A DNA stretch of 64,000 nucleotides from Isoetes taiwanensis (GCA_021234155.1 JAJEKV010000143.1:885358-949357); one strand, 5' to 3'. Shown: positions 33,720 to 45,929, numbered from the stretch's first letter. Notes: generated from the letters alone by a model not told the origin. Numbers and translations: made by a program.

Positions 33720-36260
33720 GGTTTTTGCTTGAGTTTGACAAGGTAAGCATCGAGGCGGCTTTAGGAGCAACAATTTTGATAGCATGTTTCGGGGCTAGTC
33801 TAAATAGTCTGCGAGGATGTTTGGGGTTACGAAGCCCTGCTTGTTAGGGGTTATCAAGAGTCTTGAGGATTAAGCCTGGTTGGATGGCAGATTTTTTTAC
33901 GTGTATGAGCACGTTTTTTTTGTAGGAGGGACATTGCAAATCATCACATTCCTTTGTATTTTGCCCGAGCATATGCACTTCATTACAAAGGAGTAAGCAT
34001 TGATTGAGATGAGGTGAAAGCAAGTGCAAGTCTTCATTCAAAAGGCTCTCAAAAAGAATCGACTGACCAAATTAATTTCTGATAAAGTCTTCCAATGTTA
34101 AAGCTATTAAATGTATGCCTCGGGTAGAATTGGGGCGGCGGTTTGAAAATGATGAAAAGGTGGAGGAAACAAGAGCATTAGATTACGCCTCCATGCTTGA
34201 TGAAATATAGACTTTAAAGAGAAAAGGAAAACAATGGAAATTGAACTGTTTGAAGCATGAGAGTGATAAGAGCTTCTTGACAAGACTTGTGCGAGTAAAG
34301 ATGCAAAAATATGTGAGCTGTTCAGCATTATGGCGGGTTAAAAGCAAGCGGGGAAGCCAAGCCCGATGTGCAAATGGCTTTGGCATCCCATTTAGAGGAG
34401 GAGAAATCAAGTTATATTGCTGACTTAGATGCTCTAATGATTCCCATTGATTGTTTAAAAGGCTGATTTGCAAGAATTAGAAGCTGCCATTGAAAAAATC
34501 AGCAAGGATTTGGAAGTTAATTCCAAGCTGTGAGAATAGAATAAAGGGAGATGACTAAGCATTTGGAAAGATCGGACCCGATAGGCCTGCAGCCCGCTCC
34601 CATACTTTCGCATGACAAGGCGGGCTTCATTCTCACATATAAGCAATACTTGCGGCGGTGCAATGATTGCCTTGACTTCGACCATGGTAATATCTCCACT
34701 TTGTGGTCATACATATTGTCTATTTTGTCTTATATTCGGGGTTTCAACGACGAATACATGTGTACACGATTGTTTATGGTCCGAGGACTGCGACATTGCT
34801 TAGGAATCCTTCCTGAGGTACATCTATTTCTATTTTGATTACATAATTAGTTTGAGTGTACTTAGATGTAGTTAGTTTCCATCATGTACATAAGCTGTAT
34901 TAACATTTGATTTGGCGTGGTTTTGTCTTTCTTGTAAAGAGGAAATGTATTTGCTACGTACTTTACATTTACATGTGCCATGAAGTGCTTTTAAATTCCT
35001 TTCTGGGGTGTATTAATAGGGTGTATTGCATTGATTGTACTTTGCATTTACATGTGATCGAAAATGCATATGAATTTGGTATTTGACTTTCCTTTACATT
35101 CAATCTTTGAATGATGTATTTGATAGGGTATATTGATAAAATATTTTGTTAAAAATACATTTGAATTTAGTATTTGGTTTTCCTTTACATTGTGATAGCT
35201 ATGTACACTAATGTACTTCTATTTTGTCGTTACATTATCGTGAGAAAGTTTGCACGTAGTAAAAACCTACTTGCATGTAATTAACATTTGTTACTGTTTT
35301 GATTTGCATCGATTGTTTTTCTTCAGATTTTGCTTCTATCTACTCTACATCTCCCCTTGATTACGAATCAAGTGTTTACATTCTTATTGACACCCAAGCT
35401 GTGTCAATGCGGACATGGGTAGTATCAAGAAAGAAAGAAGTAAAACTGCTTGGTAAACTAAACAATTCATGTTTAGTGCACTATGCTTAAGTTCTCATAT
35501 AGCAAAATTTCATGTTGTAGGTGAAAAGAAGAATGTTATTGAGAAGGGGTTGCATTTACCATTCTCGGACATCCCAATTCTTGAACACGGCACAAAAGAT
35601 CTTTAGCGCTATATCGATGTTGGAAGTCCATCCACATCTACATCACCTTTGAGAATTGCAACAACTCATAAGCAATCGGTCTGCGGGATTTGGAGACGAG
35701 GGGGGTATGTGGAAGGTGGGGTGATTACATTACGATTACATTAAGATTGCATCTGTTGTAGTTAGAGTTCACTAATGTTCAATATTTTGCGGCCGGAGGT
35801 TGTTTTCAAAAAAGATCCCCACACATTGAAGCCGAAGCTGCTATTATTGGAGCAACTAGGCAAAGCCAGAAATTCTTCTCTCCCTTTTCGGGGTTTCTTT
35901 TTTTTTTTTTTGTATTTTGAAACTTCGTTGGCGTGTTCTGAATAAAATTCGAAGATGTTGGTGGCGACATTGAAAACAATCTGAAATTTCTTTGTTTTTC
36001 AAGTTGAGGAAAAGGCTTGTTCTTTGGCGAGTGCGTGTTTCTTTTTGTCTTGCTTTCAAAACATTAGAATGAAGCACTTTCTTGTCTTGAGAGACTTCGG
36101 CGATTCAAAGGAGCTAGATGATGTTGAAGAAGCCTTGGAGATTGCAGCCAAGGCAAGCGACTAAATTTATGGTCAAAGTGATGCCAAAGCAATTTGGAAA
36201 AAGAGAGTGCAAAAGCGAGGCGGGGACATCCGCGCAAAAACGGTAATTGCTAGCTTACAT
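33720..36260 (+). pseudogene. Partner protein of element 2: coiled coil and C/H zinc finger
   Basis: Broken reading segments show charged heptad-like stretches (about 34130-34310 and 34455-34530, ADLQELEAAIEKISKDLEV) followed at 34648-34790 by TCGGAMIAL and PLCGHTYCLFC, a RING/PHD-like zinc-binding pattern. Further segments (for example 35299-35490, YILIDTQAVSMRTWVVSRKK) lead towards a Ulp1-like protease at 36.9 kb. Several stops and frame changes prevent a single translation; introns may explain part. Element 1 has the same coiled coil plus zinc finger order on its minus strand. Role inferred as an accessory protein of transposition. Confidence 0.5.
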
Positions 36261-36929
36261 TGACTTACTTATACTTGGTAGCTTATTATATTTTACTTTC
36301 GTTTTTGCGGGTCTAAACCACTTTGGAAACAGAGATTGGAAGGTATCAATTTATGCTTTATTGTCATGGATCAATTGTTAATATGACACTAACATTGACT
36401 TACTTATACTTGGCTTATTATTATATTCTACTCGTTTTGCGTCTAAACCACTGGATCGAGAGATTGGAAGGTATCAATTTATGCTTTATTGTCATGGATC
36501 AATTGTTAATATGACACTAACATCTTGGATCGACAACAGAAATGATGACAAGGATAAACTTATGGAATTCCGCCATTCCATGCATTCAAGAGCTGTCCCC
36601 TGGCTGAAATGAAAGTGGTTGCATCGACATAGCAATTTTATGTGCAACTAACTCTAAAATGAGTAGCAGCTTAGTGGATCTTTATGGCGGGTATAACTTT
36701 GGTTGTAACCAAGTTGTATTTGTTGCTATTCCTTGTCTCTAATGTTAATCTTAATCTAATCCATGTGCTTGTATGAGACATTGCCTTTTCGAGTGGAAGA
36801 GCAAAATCTTTTTTATCCACGCTTACAACTATATAAGGTTTAGAGAAGCTACCAGCGACAAAAAAGAAAGGGTGAATCAGGTGAAGGATCATTGAATGTC
36901 ATTGAAATAGTGAAATCGGGGATGAAGGG

Positions 36930-37450
36930 ATTGTGGTAGCTAAATGCCATCATATCCTTGCACCTATCCTTGAGAATGACCATTTTGTCTTTGGCTTCTT
37001 TTTCGCTCGCACCATCGATTCAAAATCCTACGCACCCGAATTCCGTCTTGAATCCTCTTACGGGTTATCACGACGAGAGAAAGCAATCAAAGGGTATGTA
37101 ATACTTTAAGTTGTTGCTTTGCTTTTCTTCGCTAATTGATCTGCTAAATTTAAAGTGATATGTAGGCTGCACACACACAAATGTTAACCACATCGATCGG
37201 TCAAGTATCTAGAGGCATCGATTTCATGAAGAGAAATAATGTTAATCGGATTCACAAAGTAGAGGTGCCACAGCAGCCCGATTTAACATCATGTGGGTTG
37301 TATGTGATGGGATTTATGCACAAATATGTTGAAGCTCTTGTCTACGGTAGAGATATGGAAGTAAGTTGTATGCCTTCCCTTGTATGTCTTGCATCTCATG
37401 TTCCTTTAAATATTTCTAACCTTATTTATGGATGTCACAGTTACATCTAA
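36930..37450 (+). CDS. Ulp1-like (C48) cysteine protease domain, exons of the element 2 partner protein
   Basis: The segment 36945-37095 reads HHILAPILENDHFVFGFFF with a candidate catalytic His at 36980, followed by a splice-like interval and the frame 37181-37450: KVEVPQQPDLTSCGLYVMGFM. The Gln and Cys of PQQPDLTSCG match the C-terminal Q...CG signature of Ulp1/SENP proteases, which cleave SUMO-like modifiers. Several plant DNA transposons have captured Ulp1 domains. The catalytic Asp is not certain. The C-terminus continues only a short way before a stop. Confidence 0.6.
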
Positions 37451-37848
37451 ATGGTTCTCTCATGAATACATACAATCCCGCGACGACAATTTCTAATAGA
37501 TGCTTTGGTCATGCATTGTGATGCCAATCCGAAAAGAAACGTATCGACCCGCCCGATCCTCGATTTACGGTGATCATGAGTCTGCAGTATCGATTTTGCA
37601 AGATGAACTATGTAACAGGGCTTATATATATCTTTTGTTCACATTTGTGTTCACATTTCCTATCATAAGGAATGTGTAAATGACACTATCTTTGAATAGT
37701 ATACTCTTGATAGTATACTTTATGACTATGTAAGTTTTTTTTTTTTTTGAAAAAAAAGATTTACGATTTAAAGAAGCCTTGTGCCCTTTTGGTCAATCAA
37801 AAACAGTTACTTGATTGTTTTATTTACGATATATTTTGTGACCTTGTA
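37451..37848. other. Spacer after the Ulp1-like segment
   Basis: No recognised gene. Contains a poly(T) run near 37737 and a poly(A) run near 37752. Confidence 0.4.
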
Positions 37849-38400
37849 CCACACCACACCCCACAACACCACACCACAATCCACAACACCACACCCCACA
37901 CACTCCACCACACCACATCATACCACCACACACACCACCACACCACCACCACCACCACCCCCACACCACCACACACCCACACCACCACCCCCCACCACCA
38001 CCTCCACCACCGCTCCACACTCCACCATTTGGTGTATGGTGTGTGGTGAATGGTGTGGTGTATGGTGGGAGTGTGGTGAATGGTGTGGTGTGTGGTGGAT
38101 GTGCTCGATGCAGTGAATATGATAGTTGGTGTATGGTCTATGGTGTATGGTGTGTGGTGAATGTGTGGTGGTGTGTGGGGTGTGTGGTGGGGTGTGTGGT
38201 GAATGGTGTGGTGTGTGGTGGGATGTGCTGGTTACGTGAATATGATAGTTGATGTATGGTCTATGGTGTATGGTGTGTGGTGAATGGTGTGGTGTGTGGT
38301 GGGGTGTGGTGAATGGTGTGGTGTGTGGTGGGATGTGCTGGATTAGGGTGAATATGATAGTGTGGGGCATGGTATGGTGCATGGTTTGGTGTGGTATACA
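37849..38400. repeat. Convergent CCACAC / GTGTGG microsatellite, potential large hairpin
   Basis: From 37849 to about 38025 the + strand is CCACAC/CCACCA-rich; from about 38028 to 38400 it is GGTGTG/GGTGTA-rich, so the halves are complementary. The right half has a higher-order unit of roughly 120 bp marked by GAATATGATAGT (38116, 38237, 38350). All open frames across it are repeat translations. Confidence 0.8.
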
Positions 38401-39001
38401 CACCCTAACAGTTTAGTGTTCATTTCATGCGAGATGGTATTGTTCAAGAGGTTTTACGGACCAACATCCGAGAAATTTTTTTGGCGTGTGCTTGGATGCT
38501 TCAAGATGCATTTAAAGAAAAATTATACTCTGAACATATTTTCCTATTGGCTCTTTGGTTTTACCATATTTTGTTAGTGTGCGGATCATAAATTCTGCAC
38601 CTTGAAATTCCTTGTTGGCTTTAATGTTTGTTTTGGTATACTATTTCAGTAATTCTACTTTGCATTTTATAATTAATGACAAAAACTGTCATTAACTTTA
38701 GTTGCACCAAAAACTTGAGTTACAAACTAAGTACCAAACATGTTTATATCTATACAGAAAAGGATAGAAATAGTTCAGTTAACTAAAAGAACAGTGGAAA
38801 CTCAGAGAACACGTAAAGCAAAAAAAATAGTCACAACAGCTGTAGAGAAGAGTTCTGTCATTAATGAAAGAGCTTTACAAAAAATGGAGTCACAAGGACT
38901 ATTGCAAAACAAGTTGAATTAAAAAGCTTTACAAAGAATAGTCACAAGGACTATTACCAAAAAAATTGAAACCAGGGATTACAAAAAACAAGGCTTGATC
39001 T
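38401..39001. other. Spacer with weak coding-like stretches
   Basis: A + frame near 38420-38575 and a basic frame at 38740-38920 (IQKRIEIVQLTKRTVETQRT) could be C-terminal remains of the element 2 partner protein, but no domain is recognised. A phrase AGTCACAAGGACTATT repeats near 38889 and 38940. Confidence 0.3.
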
Positions 39002-39312
39002 TCAGGCCATCTTCAACTCTATATGAAGGTCATCCTCCATGGCATACATCTTCATTTTAAGGAGCTCCTCCTCGTCGAGGTAAGCCTCATGCACCCACTC
39101 GATCACCCGCAACGAAGCGACAGCCTGATGATCCATGATGAGCTTCTCCACCTCTGGTGGAGTGAACCCATACTGATTGTAACGGGTGGCCTCCGGGAGG
39201 AAGACCGCGGATTCTCCTCTGGAGGAAGAGGAGGACCGTCTTTGGCGGGGGAGGAGCAGCACAATGGCGGGATGGTGTTCTGCGCAGTGTGGTCTTGAAC
39301 TTGGCCATGGCG
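39002..39312 (-). CDS. Small hypothetical protein, about 100 aa
   Basis: A minus start MAKFKTTLRRTPSRHCAAPPPP near 39310 runs through a Pro/Ser-rich leader and, after one frame change around 39230, into VFLPEATRYNQYGFTPPEV and EAYLDEEELLKMKMYAMEDD, ending with a stop at 39002. The acidic, helix-rich C-terminus looks coding. No family recognised. It lies between the two modules of element 2 and may be a captured gene piece. Confidence 0.4.
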
Positions 39313-39496
39313 AGTGAAGGAGATGGGGGAATAGGCGATGGGGGCCGGAATGGGCCGGAATGAAGGCTGCGGGGCTGAATTTTGGGAATAAAAGGGATGT
39401 TTGCATGCATACGATTTTGTTTTGGGAATTAGGCGAAAGAGGAAAGGGATGTATCCATGCATACGATTTCACACCTCTGGGAGCCGATCCACCCAC

Positions 39497-40004
39497 CTCA
39501 ATATTTTTGCAAATGTAAAATGTATAGGTTGAACCATATTATGAGACCAATTGCTTGGTATCACGATTAGCACAACCCTAACACAAAGTTAGCAATATCC
39601 CACATGCATATATCACAAAAATCGTGCGCATATATAAATAGGGTTTTGCTGCTTCATTGATAAGTGTGGATAGAGATTAGATGTTGAAAAGTTATGGCTC
39701 GCTGGCTTGTAATCTTTAGTTCTGAGGGCCGGTGTCATCTTTGTCCAAAGATGTAATCCTAGTCCACCCTTTTTTTAATAATGGGCTCAAATATCCCACA
39801 TGCATTCACTGTCCAAGATGTAATCCTAGTCCACCCTTTTTTTTAGTAATGGGCTCAAATATCCCACATGCATTCAATGTTCCACATGTTATCAAATCAA
39901 CAATTGCCAAATCAACAAATGCCAAATGAATGGATTATGTTAAGGCATATTGTGTACCTATGCATATTGTGTTTGCTTAAGCGTGAGTCAATAATATAGA
40001 GATA
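39497..40004. other. Spacer with a direct repeat
   Basis: A phrase of about 70 bp (GATGTAATCCTAGTCCACCC ... CCCACATGCATTCA) occurs twice, near 39749 and 39817. No gene recognised. Confidence 0.5.
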
Positions 40005-40572
40005 ACAAGGAATATTCCTTATTACCTTGAAAGGAATATTCCTTAGTGCCTAGTTATCAGGAATATTCCTTATTACCTTCAAAGGAATATTCTTTAGTTT
40101 GTTTAAGTGCACCCATAGTTACAAGGAATATTCCTATTACCTTGAAAGGAATATTCCTTTTTGCATTGAAAGGAATATTCCTTAGTGCCTAATTATCAAG
40201 AATATTCCTTATTACCTTCAAAGGAATATTCTTTAGTTTGTTTAAGTGCACCCATACTTACAAGGAATATTCCTATTACCTTGAAAGGAATATTCCTTTT
40301 TGCATTGAAAGGAATATTCCTTAGTGCCTAGTTATCAAGAATATTCCTTATTACCTTCAAAGGAATATTCTTTAGTTTGTTACCCATAGTTACAAGGAAT
40401 ATTCCTTATTACATTGAAATGAATATTCCTTTTTGCATTGAAAGGAATATTCCTTAGTGCCTAGTTATCAAGAATATTCCTTATTACCTTCAAAGGAATA
40501 TTCTTTAGTTTGTTTAAGTGCACCCATACTCACAAGGAATATTCCTTATTACATTGAAAGGAATATTCCTCA
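40005..40572 (+). repeat. Satellite of four units of about 139 bp rich in the palindrome GGAATATTCC
   Basis: Unit starts (AAAGGAATATTCCTTAGTGCC) at 40030, 40169, 40308 and 40441, spacing 139, 139 and 133. Each unit has about five copies of GGAATATTCC or one-mismatch forms, joined by ATTACCTT, TAGTTTGTTTAAGTGCACCC and TTTTTGCATTG linkers. A short local array, not a long centromeric block. Confidence 0.85.
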
Positions 40573-40579
40573 TTGAGTA

Positions 40580-41400
40580 TAGCCCTTTCATTTGAGCTAG
40601 GCTTGTGGGATATATGCCAACATCAACCATTGGCCAATTGGGTCAGAAAAAGAGGAGAGTGGGAAAGATGTTGAACAAATCATTGGCACAAATCATTGGT
40701 TAAGGAACAAATCATTGGCATGGTACGAGCCATATCAGAAACAGGGGAGAAGGGAATAGACAGGGATAAAAATTCCTTTTTTACCTGTGGTGACTGGTTG
40801 ATTCCGATGGCGGGAGGAGATCGAACGACTAGATCACAATCCATATCCCCAATTCAAATGCAAACTCACCTGGCGCACCCGATTCTTGAGGAGATCAATG
40901 CCGAACAGGGAAACCAATTGAACAAAATCAAGCGGAGGCGATCCACGAGTTCGAGGTACTCCTATTCTTAAACATGCTTTTGTTCCTAATCTAACAATTG
41001 CTTATGATGTTCTACACAGATGCGCAGAGGAGACTTAACAATGTTGGAAGCATGGATCGAGCTATGGGAGTAGCAGCGGACAAGGGGGATGAGGAATCCC
41101 AATTATCTAAAGCAGAACTAGAGAGTATTCTCATTCAACTTAAACAGGAAGTTGTGCATGCAAAAGCAATCAACAAAGTCTTTGAAAAGGGCTGAGGTTT
41201 GGAGATTCAATAGCCTCAAACCATACTTTACCAATCTCTATCATAAATGGCAATAGAAGCGAGAAGCACATGTCTTGCTTCTGTTAGACTTCACCAACTT
41301 CAAAACAGCTGTCCTGGACACTCTTCTCACAATTTTTAGGGAAGCAGGGACCATTGCTGATCTCACACTTCACGGGACCTTACGGATGAATCTTGAGTCT
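40580..41400 (+). mobile_element. Internally deleted LINE derivative or related passenger gene
   Basis: The frame from 40696 (FFTCGDWLIPMAGGD, ISPIQMQTHLAHPILEEINAEQ) is homologous to LINE ORF1 (FFAVGDWLIPMA, LTPIQMQSNLVGPILQKINEEQ). About 60 bp later, 41010-41380 (DAQRRLNNVGSMD, LKQEVVHAKAIN, EVWRFNSLKPYF, LLLLDFTNFKTA) is homologous to the LINE C-terminal extension at 32558-32947. The ORF1 middle, endonuclease and RT are absent. The junction sequence starts GTACTCC and ends TTCTACACAG, so it is intron-like. No poly(A) tail or TSD seen. Confidence 0.65.
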
Positions 41401-41639
41401 TGAATCTTGAATCTTGAGACCTTACGCTTACGGTGTTTTTTTACAACTTACACTAAGTATATAACGTCTTGGAACTATATAAACAATATATTAATGTTTG
41501 TGTTTTAATATGGTTCACATTACGATTACATTCAGTTTGCAAGTCCATGCCTTAGTGCATAGAAAAGTTACTTCAACAACGGGCTAGCATTATTCTACGA
41601 GAGATTCTACAATCTCGGCAAATTTCAAAACATTTCATG

Positions 41640-44600
41640 CCAATAGTTAGTCAGTTCATATGCATAAGATGTACCTTTAATCTTATGTTTGGTAGCTCAA
41701 TGGAAATCTCACCCCAATTCTTGACTCGGGATGGACAAGAACTTTCTTTCCTTGAATAAGCTTGTACTTTTTGATGGCAACCGGGAATCAATTCAAAGTA
41801 GTTACCAGCTATAACTTCATTACCACAATAAAATTCATTTCCATAGTCATCCTTGGTGTCTTCTTGAGGGGCATGTTTCACTTCTTACCTTGGATGAGAT
41901 AATAAGGGACCCTTTCATAATTGTGCGGGGATGTGAATGATGCAAAATAATCTCCAACACACCTTTGTCTCATCCACATTGTCCACGTCATTTGCCCACA
42001 AGTCCTCTCCTTTCGTACCCATCTTCTTCAACATTGTCCCTGTTTGTAGGCTCTAGTTTTCTCAACTCCCACACCCACAATGATCAGCATTCTCACAAGC
42101 GGGCCAATCAAAATTGATGCATGCCTTACAAAACATGAAAGAGATCTACACATTAACTTTGTTGGATCATTTGGATCTATGGATGATCACGCCAATGAAG
42201 AGATTGCACCCCTTTCACTTTGGGAGCACATCAAATCTTTGGGAGCGGTCAATGTCGGACACCTTCCAAAATACCCTTTCCACATCAGAAATTTTCTCTT
42301 CAAGAACCTCACATGCGGTTTACGCATTTTTTTTATCACTTTCCCATCCTTTTTTTTTTGTTACGCCTCGAGCCATAGTTTGGCTATGGCTCCTTCTCCG
42401 TCATGTGTGCCCTTCCCATGTCACAGAGCCAAAGAAATTCCAAAGCATTCTCTCGATCTTATGCTCTTGATGATACCTAGTTACATGATAGAAAGCTCTT
42501 CTCGACTTGAATTGGGCTGCACACCCGTCGGACCAAACTAAGTGGTATTTCATATGACCAGCACCATTTTCTTTTCAGCCAATTGAGGTGCATCTTGAAT
42601 GTTTTTTTTTTTGTACAAAGTGAGTATCATGTGTTTTGTCATCTGAAATAAAGAAGTGCACACATTTCCTCATTTTACCACAATACCTTGAACATCGTGA
42701 TGTGGACCAATATGCTGATTTGTTCATTGTACCAATGTTGTGCTTGAATCTCGTTGAATGGCTTCAAAGTATAATTCTCAGAAAATCAACAACCGATAAT
42801 CTGGTATCATCACGAAGACTCTTCATGGATTCCTTGAATTGTTTGCTTTCTGCCAATGTGCCACAAAGTTATGATATACAAACTTAGACATATGATCAAA
42901 CATGTTATCCAACATATTCTTTGGAGCTGCCTTTCTTGTCAATTAGCTTTAGTCTTCGTGAAGTTCCTTTCTTGAGGGCTCATTAACGTAACCATAGACT
43001 TGCCAATCAAGCGTTTGATCAATCTGCTCCTTGTATTCTCTTGGACACAACTCAATTAATTGTTTCCCACGGTTTCCACAATTTTTGATACATTGTAGCT
43101 TATGCCACTTTCGTTACTGCTTTGCTCTCTGTCACATACCATAGCCCTCCAAAATGTGCTAACATTATCAAATGTCTTGTCCTTGGCTTGACATATTCCA
43201 GCATGAGCTTCAGATGCGCACACACCACAATTGCACGAACAATTTTCATGGAGTCTTGACCTCATCAAATTAAATGCACAGCTTGTACAGATCGATTGCT
43301 CATGTTTCACGCAACAACATGTGTTTCTTTCCTTTAGCTTTCTAATGCAAGAAGGTTTTAAGTATTCAAATTGCCTAAGCCCAATCCGAACCTCGGATCT
43401 TGATCCACAAAATTCGGAATAATTCAGCTGTAAAATTACGATTGAAATAAAATTAGTCACCTCATTACATTACATTACATACAAATCTTTTACATATTCA
43501 AGACCTAAACTCCCACACATACATGTACATTCGACATGAATTTTATTTCATTTACTATGAAGTCACATAATTTTTTGACAATTAATACATCTCCACACTA
43601 ATTTCTTCTTAGTTCTTTGCCTACATCTACAATACATCCAGAATATACATGTAAACAAATATACATCCAGAATATACATGTAAACAAATATACATGTACG
43701 TGTTGCCATGAAATAATTTGACATTTCCATGTAGAACAACTAGGCGGATTTGCATCTACATTACATTCAAAAAGTAAAGAAATCACATTACAAACTTTAC
43801 ATCAAGTGTTACAAAATAAAAGACATCTTTATTACGCCAAAAGTAAAGAAATCTACAAACTTTACATCATCATTTACAAAATAAAAAACATCTTCATTCT
43901 GAAAAAAGATGCAATTCTGACTAAATTACGATTCATTTTGTGTAATGTCAATATATTGAATTGGTTGTGTCCTCTTCTTCATGACATCTCTAATTTTTGG
44001 TGAAACCTTTGAGTTATCTAACCAAAACTGAGCAACCATATCCTTCATAGCCTGATCTATCGTATTTGTTCTTGGATTTCGACCTGCTAATGCCCACAGA
44101 TTTGTTCCACCTAGTGACATTCTTTTCCTTCTCTCCACTGCTAGTTTCATATTTCTAGGATGTATTTTCAAAGAACTTAGGCGCTAGTGAAGTCTTACGT
44201 AATTCTCCTTCCTCTCCAACCACCATAGATAGTACAGAATGCTTTGCAGCAAGTCTGTCATTGCTATTTGCATTTTTGACGTCTTGGAGGCCATCCTTTA
44301 AATTCTTTACTAGATCTGTTTTCATGATAGCCTCTTGAGGCCTTCCAATGACTGGCTCAAATAGGAATTGCAATCTTTTGTCCTGCAATAATCTTCTTGC
44401 AAATATACTTTGCTGTTTTGGAGTCAAATTAGATACCTCATTCATTATGAGATTTACAGAAGCATTCACCTTTCTTCTAATTGGCTTTGTCACGTATCCA
44501 CCCCTACAAACCCTCTGTTTCGATTTTCTTTTTGCTTTTATTGTAATTGCTTTCCGAAACTTCATCAACAGGAGGATTGAAATCTGAACCCGATGCTGAC

Positions 44601-44820
44601 CTTGAAGTGCTTGCATGAGAGTCCAATCCTTCTTCCATAGTTTCTTCTTCAACTGGTGCTTTAAGACATCGATCCATTCTCCAGAAAGGGGATACAACAT
44701 CCCACACAAAAATCAGATTATTAACCCGGTTTGTATTCTTGCTTGAAGGGATTTGTATTACTGCTTGAAGGAAAGGGATTTCAATTTCTTCAAGATACAT
44801 TTGTTTCTTGAAATGCATTC
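41640..44820 (-). pseudogene. Transposase of element 2 (ISDD / WSDGC / HGKG family)
   Basis: Reading leftwards: N-terminal domain 44709-44155 (LTPKQQSIFARRLLQDKRL), 44171-43926 (AMKDMVAQFWLDNSKVSPKIRDV), a Cys-rich segment 43460-43230 (LKPSCIRKLKERNTCCCVKHEQ start, then CSCNCGVC), then the core: DFSENYTLKPFNEIQ (about 42815-42770), FISDDKTHDTHFVQ (42660-42615), LVWSDGCAAQFKSRRAFYHV (42560-42500), WNFFGS and HGKGTHDGEGAIAKLW (42450-42375). Tail pieces reach 41651. The motif order equals element 1. The conserved Asp residues suggest a DDE-type nuclease. Frameshifts are numerous. Superfamily unassigned. Confidence 0.7.
43615..43700 (+). repeat. Short tandem repeat, 32 bp x 2
   Basis: CATCCAGAATATACATGTAAACAAATATA occurs twice in tandem with a partial third copy, in an intron-like interval of the transposase region. 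Confidence 0.6.
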
Positions 44821-45383
44821 GATTTAGGAGCAGCTATAATCGATTCGGGCCAAGTTTTCGTTGAGGTAGAATCCGGAGCCATGTTTGATCGATTGAGGAA
44901 AGTTCAAAATGTGCGCCAAAGTTTTTTTTTTTTCGCAGGCAAGATATTTAGATTTTATTGATAGAGAAGCTAGTACAAGATTTCGGGAGGATTTGGTATA
45001 ATTATGGAGAATATTGTACGTCAACCGCCTTTATTAATGATAGGCAACTCCATGTAAAATTCAAAATGTACATTACAAACACTTTAACCCAGTTCAAATT
45101 TTTACATCAATATACAAAAAAATTCAATCACCCTTTCATGCTTCTACCCATATCCAACGCAACCACCGTTAATTAATGTTTGTAATTAATTTTCTATGGC
45201 TCTGATAAGAGCCTATTCAAGAAAAGTACTTTTTTTTTTCTTCCTCTTCCTCCGGCGGATCGGTTTTCCTTCCTTGCATGGAGATTGAGTCACTTGATCG
45301 GATTGAGGAACGCTTCAAGAAACAGTTTTATAGAAAGATTGAGCAGGAGTTCAGGCTCTCTGTAGGAAAAGTTCAGGCTTTGT

Positions 45384-45929
45384 AGGAAAAATTCTCGGCT
45401 GCCATGGAAACCCTTCCAGAGTTGGGCTAGGAAACAATTGGTGAGGCCGATTCTACTCTCTGATTTATTCTACTGCTCCGATTCTATTGCTCGTGTCCTA
45501 TTGCCGAAGTATTACAAAGAACCTGGCTTAAATTAAGCTAATTTTTCTACTCTGCCTACAGGTTGCATTTCATGCTTTGAGATTTTCAGCACCGATTCAA
45601 GCTCTTGGTAATACACTGATTTATTCTACTGATTTATTCTAGCATTTATTCTACACATTAAACAGCAAATTGTTAACCAGGAAAAATTCTCGGCTGCCAT
45701 GGAAACCCTTCCGGAGTTGGGCTAGGAAACAATTGGTGAGGCCGATTCTACTCTCTGATTTATTCTACTGCTCCGATTCTATTGCTCGTGTCCTATTGCC
45801 GAAGTATTACAAAGAACCTGGCTTAAATTAAGCTAATGTTTCTGCTCTGCCTACAGGTTGCATTTCATGCTTTGAGATTTTCGGCACCGATTCAAGCTCT
45901 TGGTAATACACTGATTTATTCTACTGCTC
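45384..45929 (+). repeat. Direct duplication of about 250 bp
   Basis: 45384-45634 recurs at 45679-45929 (offset 295) with few changes. It includes GGAAACCCTTCC and a complete 48-bp exon-like piece with acceptor and donor. Confidence 0.85.

Larger units (their letters stand above)
33231..45154. mobile_element. Element 2: two-gene DNA transposon with 26-bp terminal inverted repeats
   Basis: A 26-bp perfect inverted repeat, beginning GATATGGGTAGAAG and ending GAAAGGGTG, lies at 33231-33256 (+) and 45129-45154 (-). Between them lie a partner ORF on + (34.1-37.5 kb) and a transposase on - (44.8-41.6 kb), convergent as in element 1. Secondary insertions or expansions sit in the middle (microsatellite, satellite, LINE derivative). 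No target-site duplication was recognised. The length of about 11.9 kb includes the nested material. Confidence 0.7.

Noticed and set aside
37747-38403. His/Thr- or Gly/Trp-rich proteins
   Set aside because: All are translations of the CCACAC/GTGTGG microsatellite.
40005-40572. CRISPR array
   Set aside because: Repeat spacing is regular but the spacers are themselves repeated; this is a tandem satellite in a plant genome.
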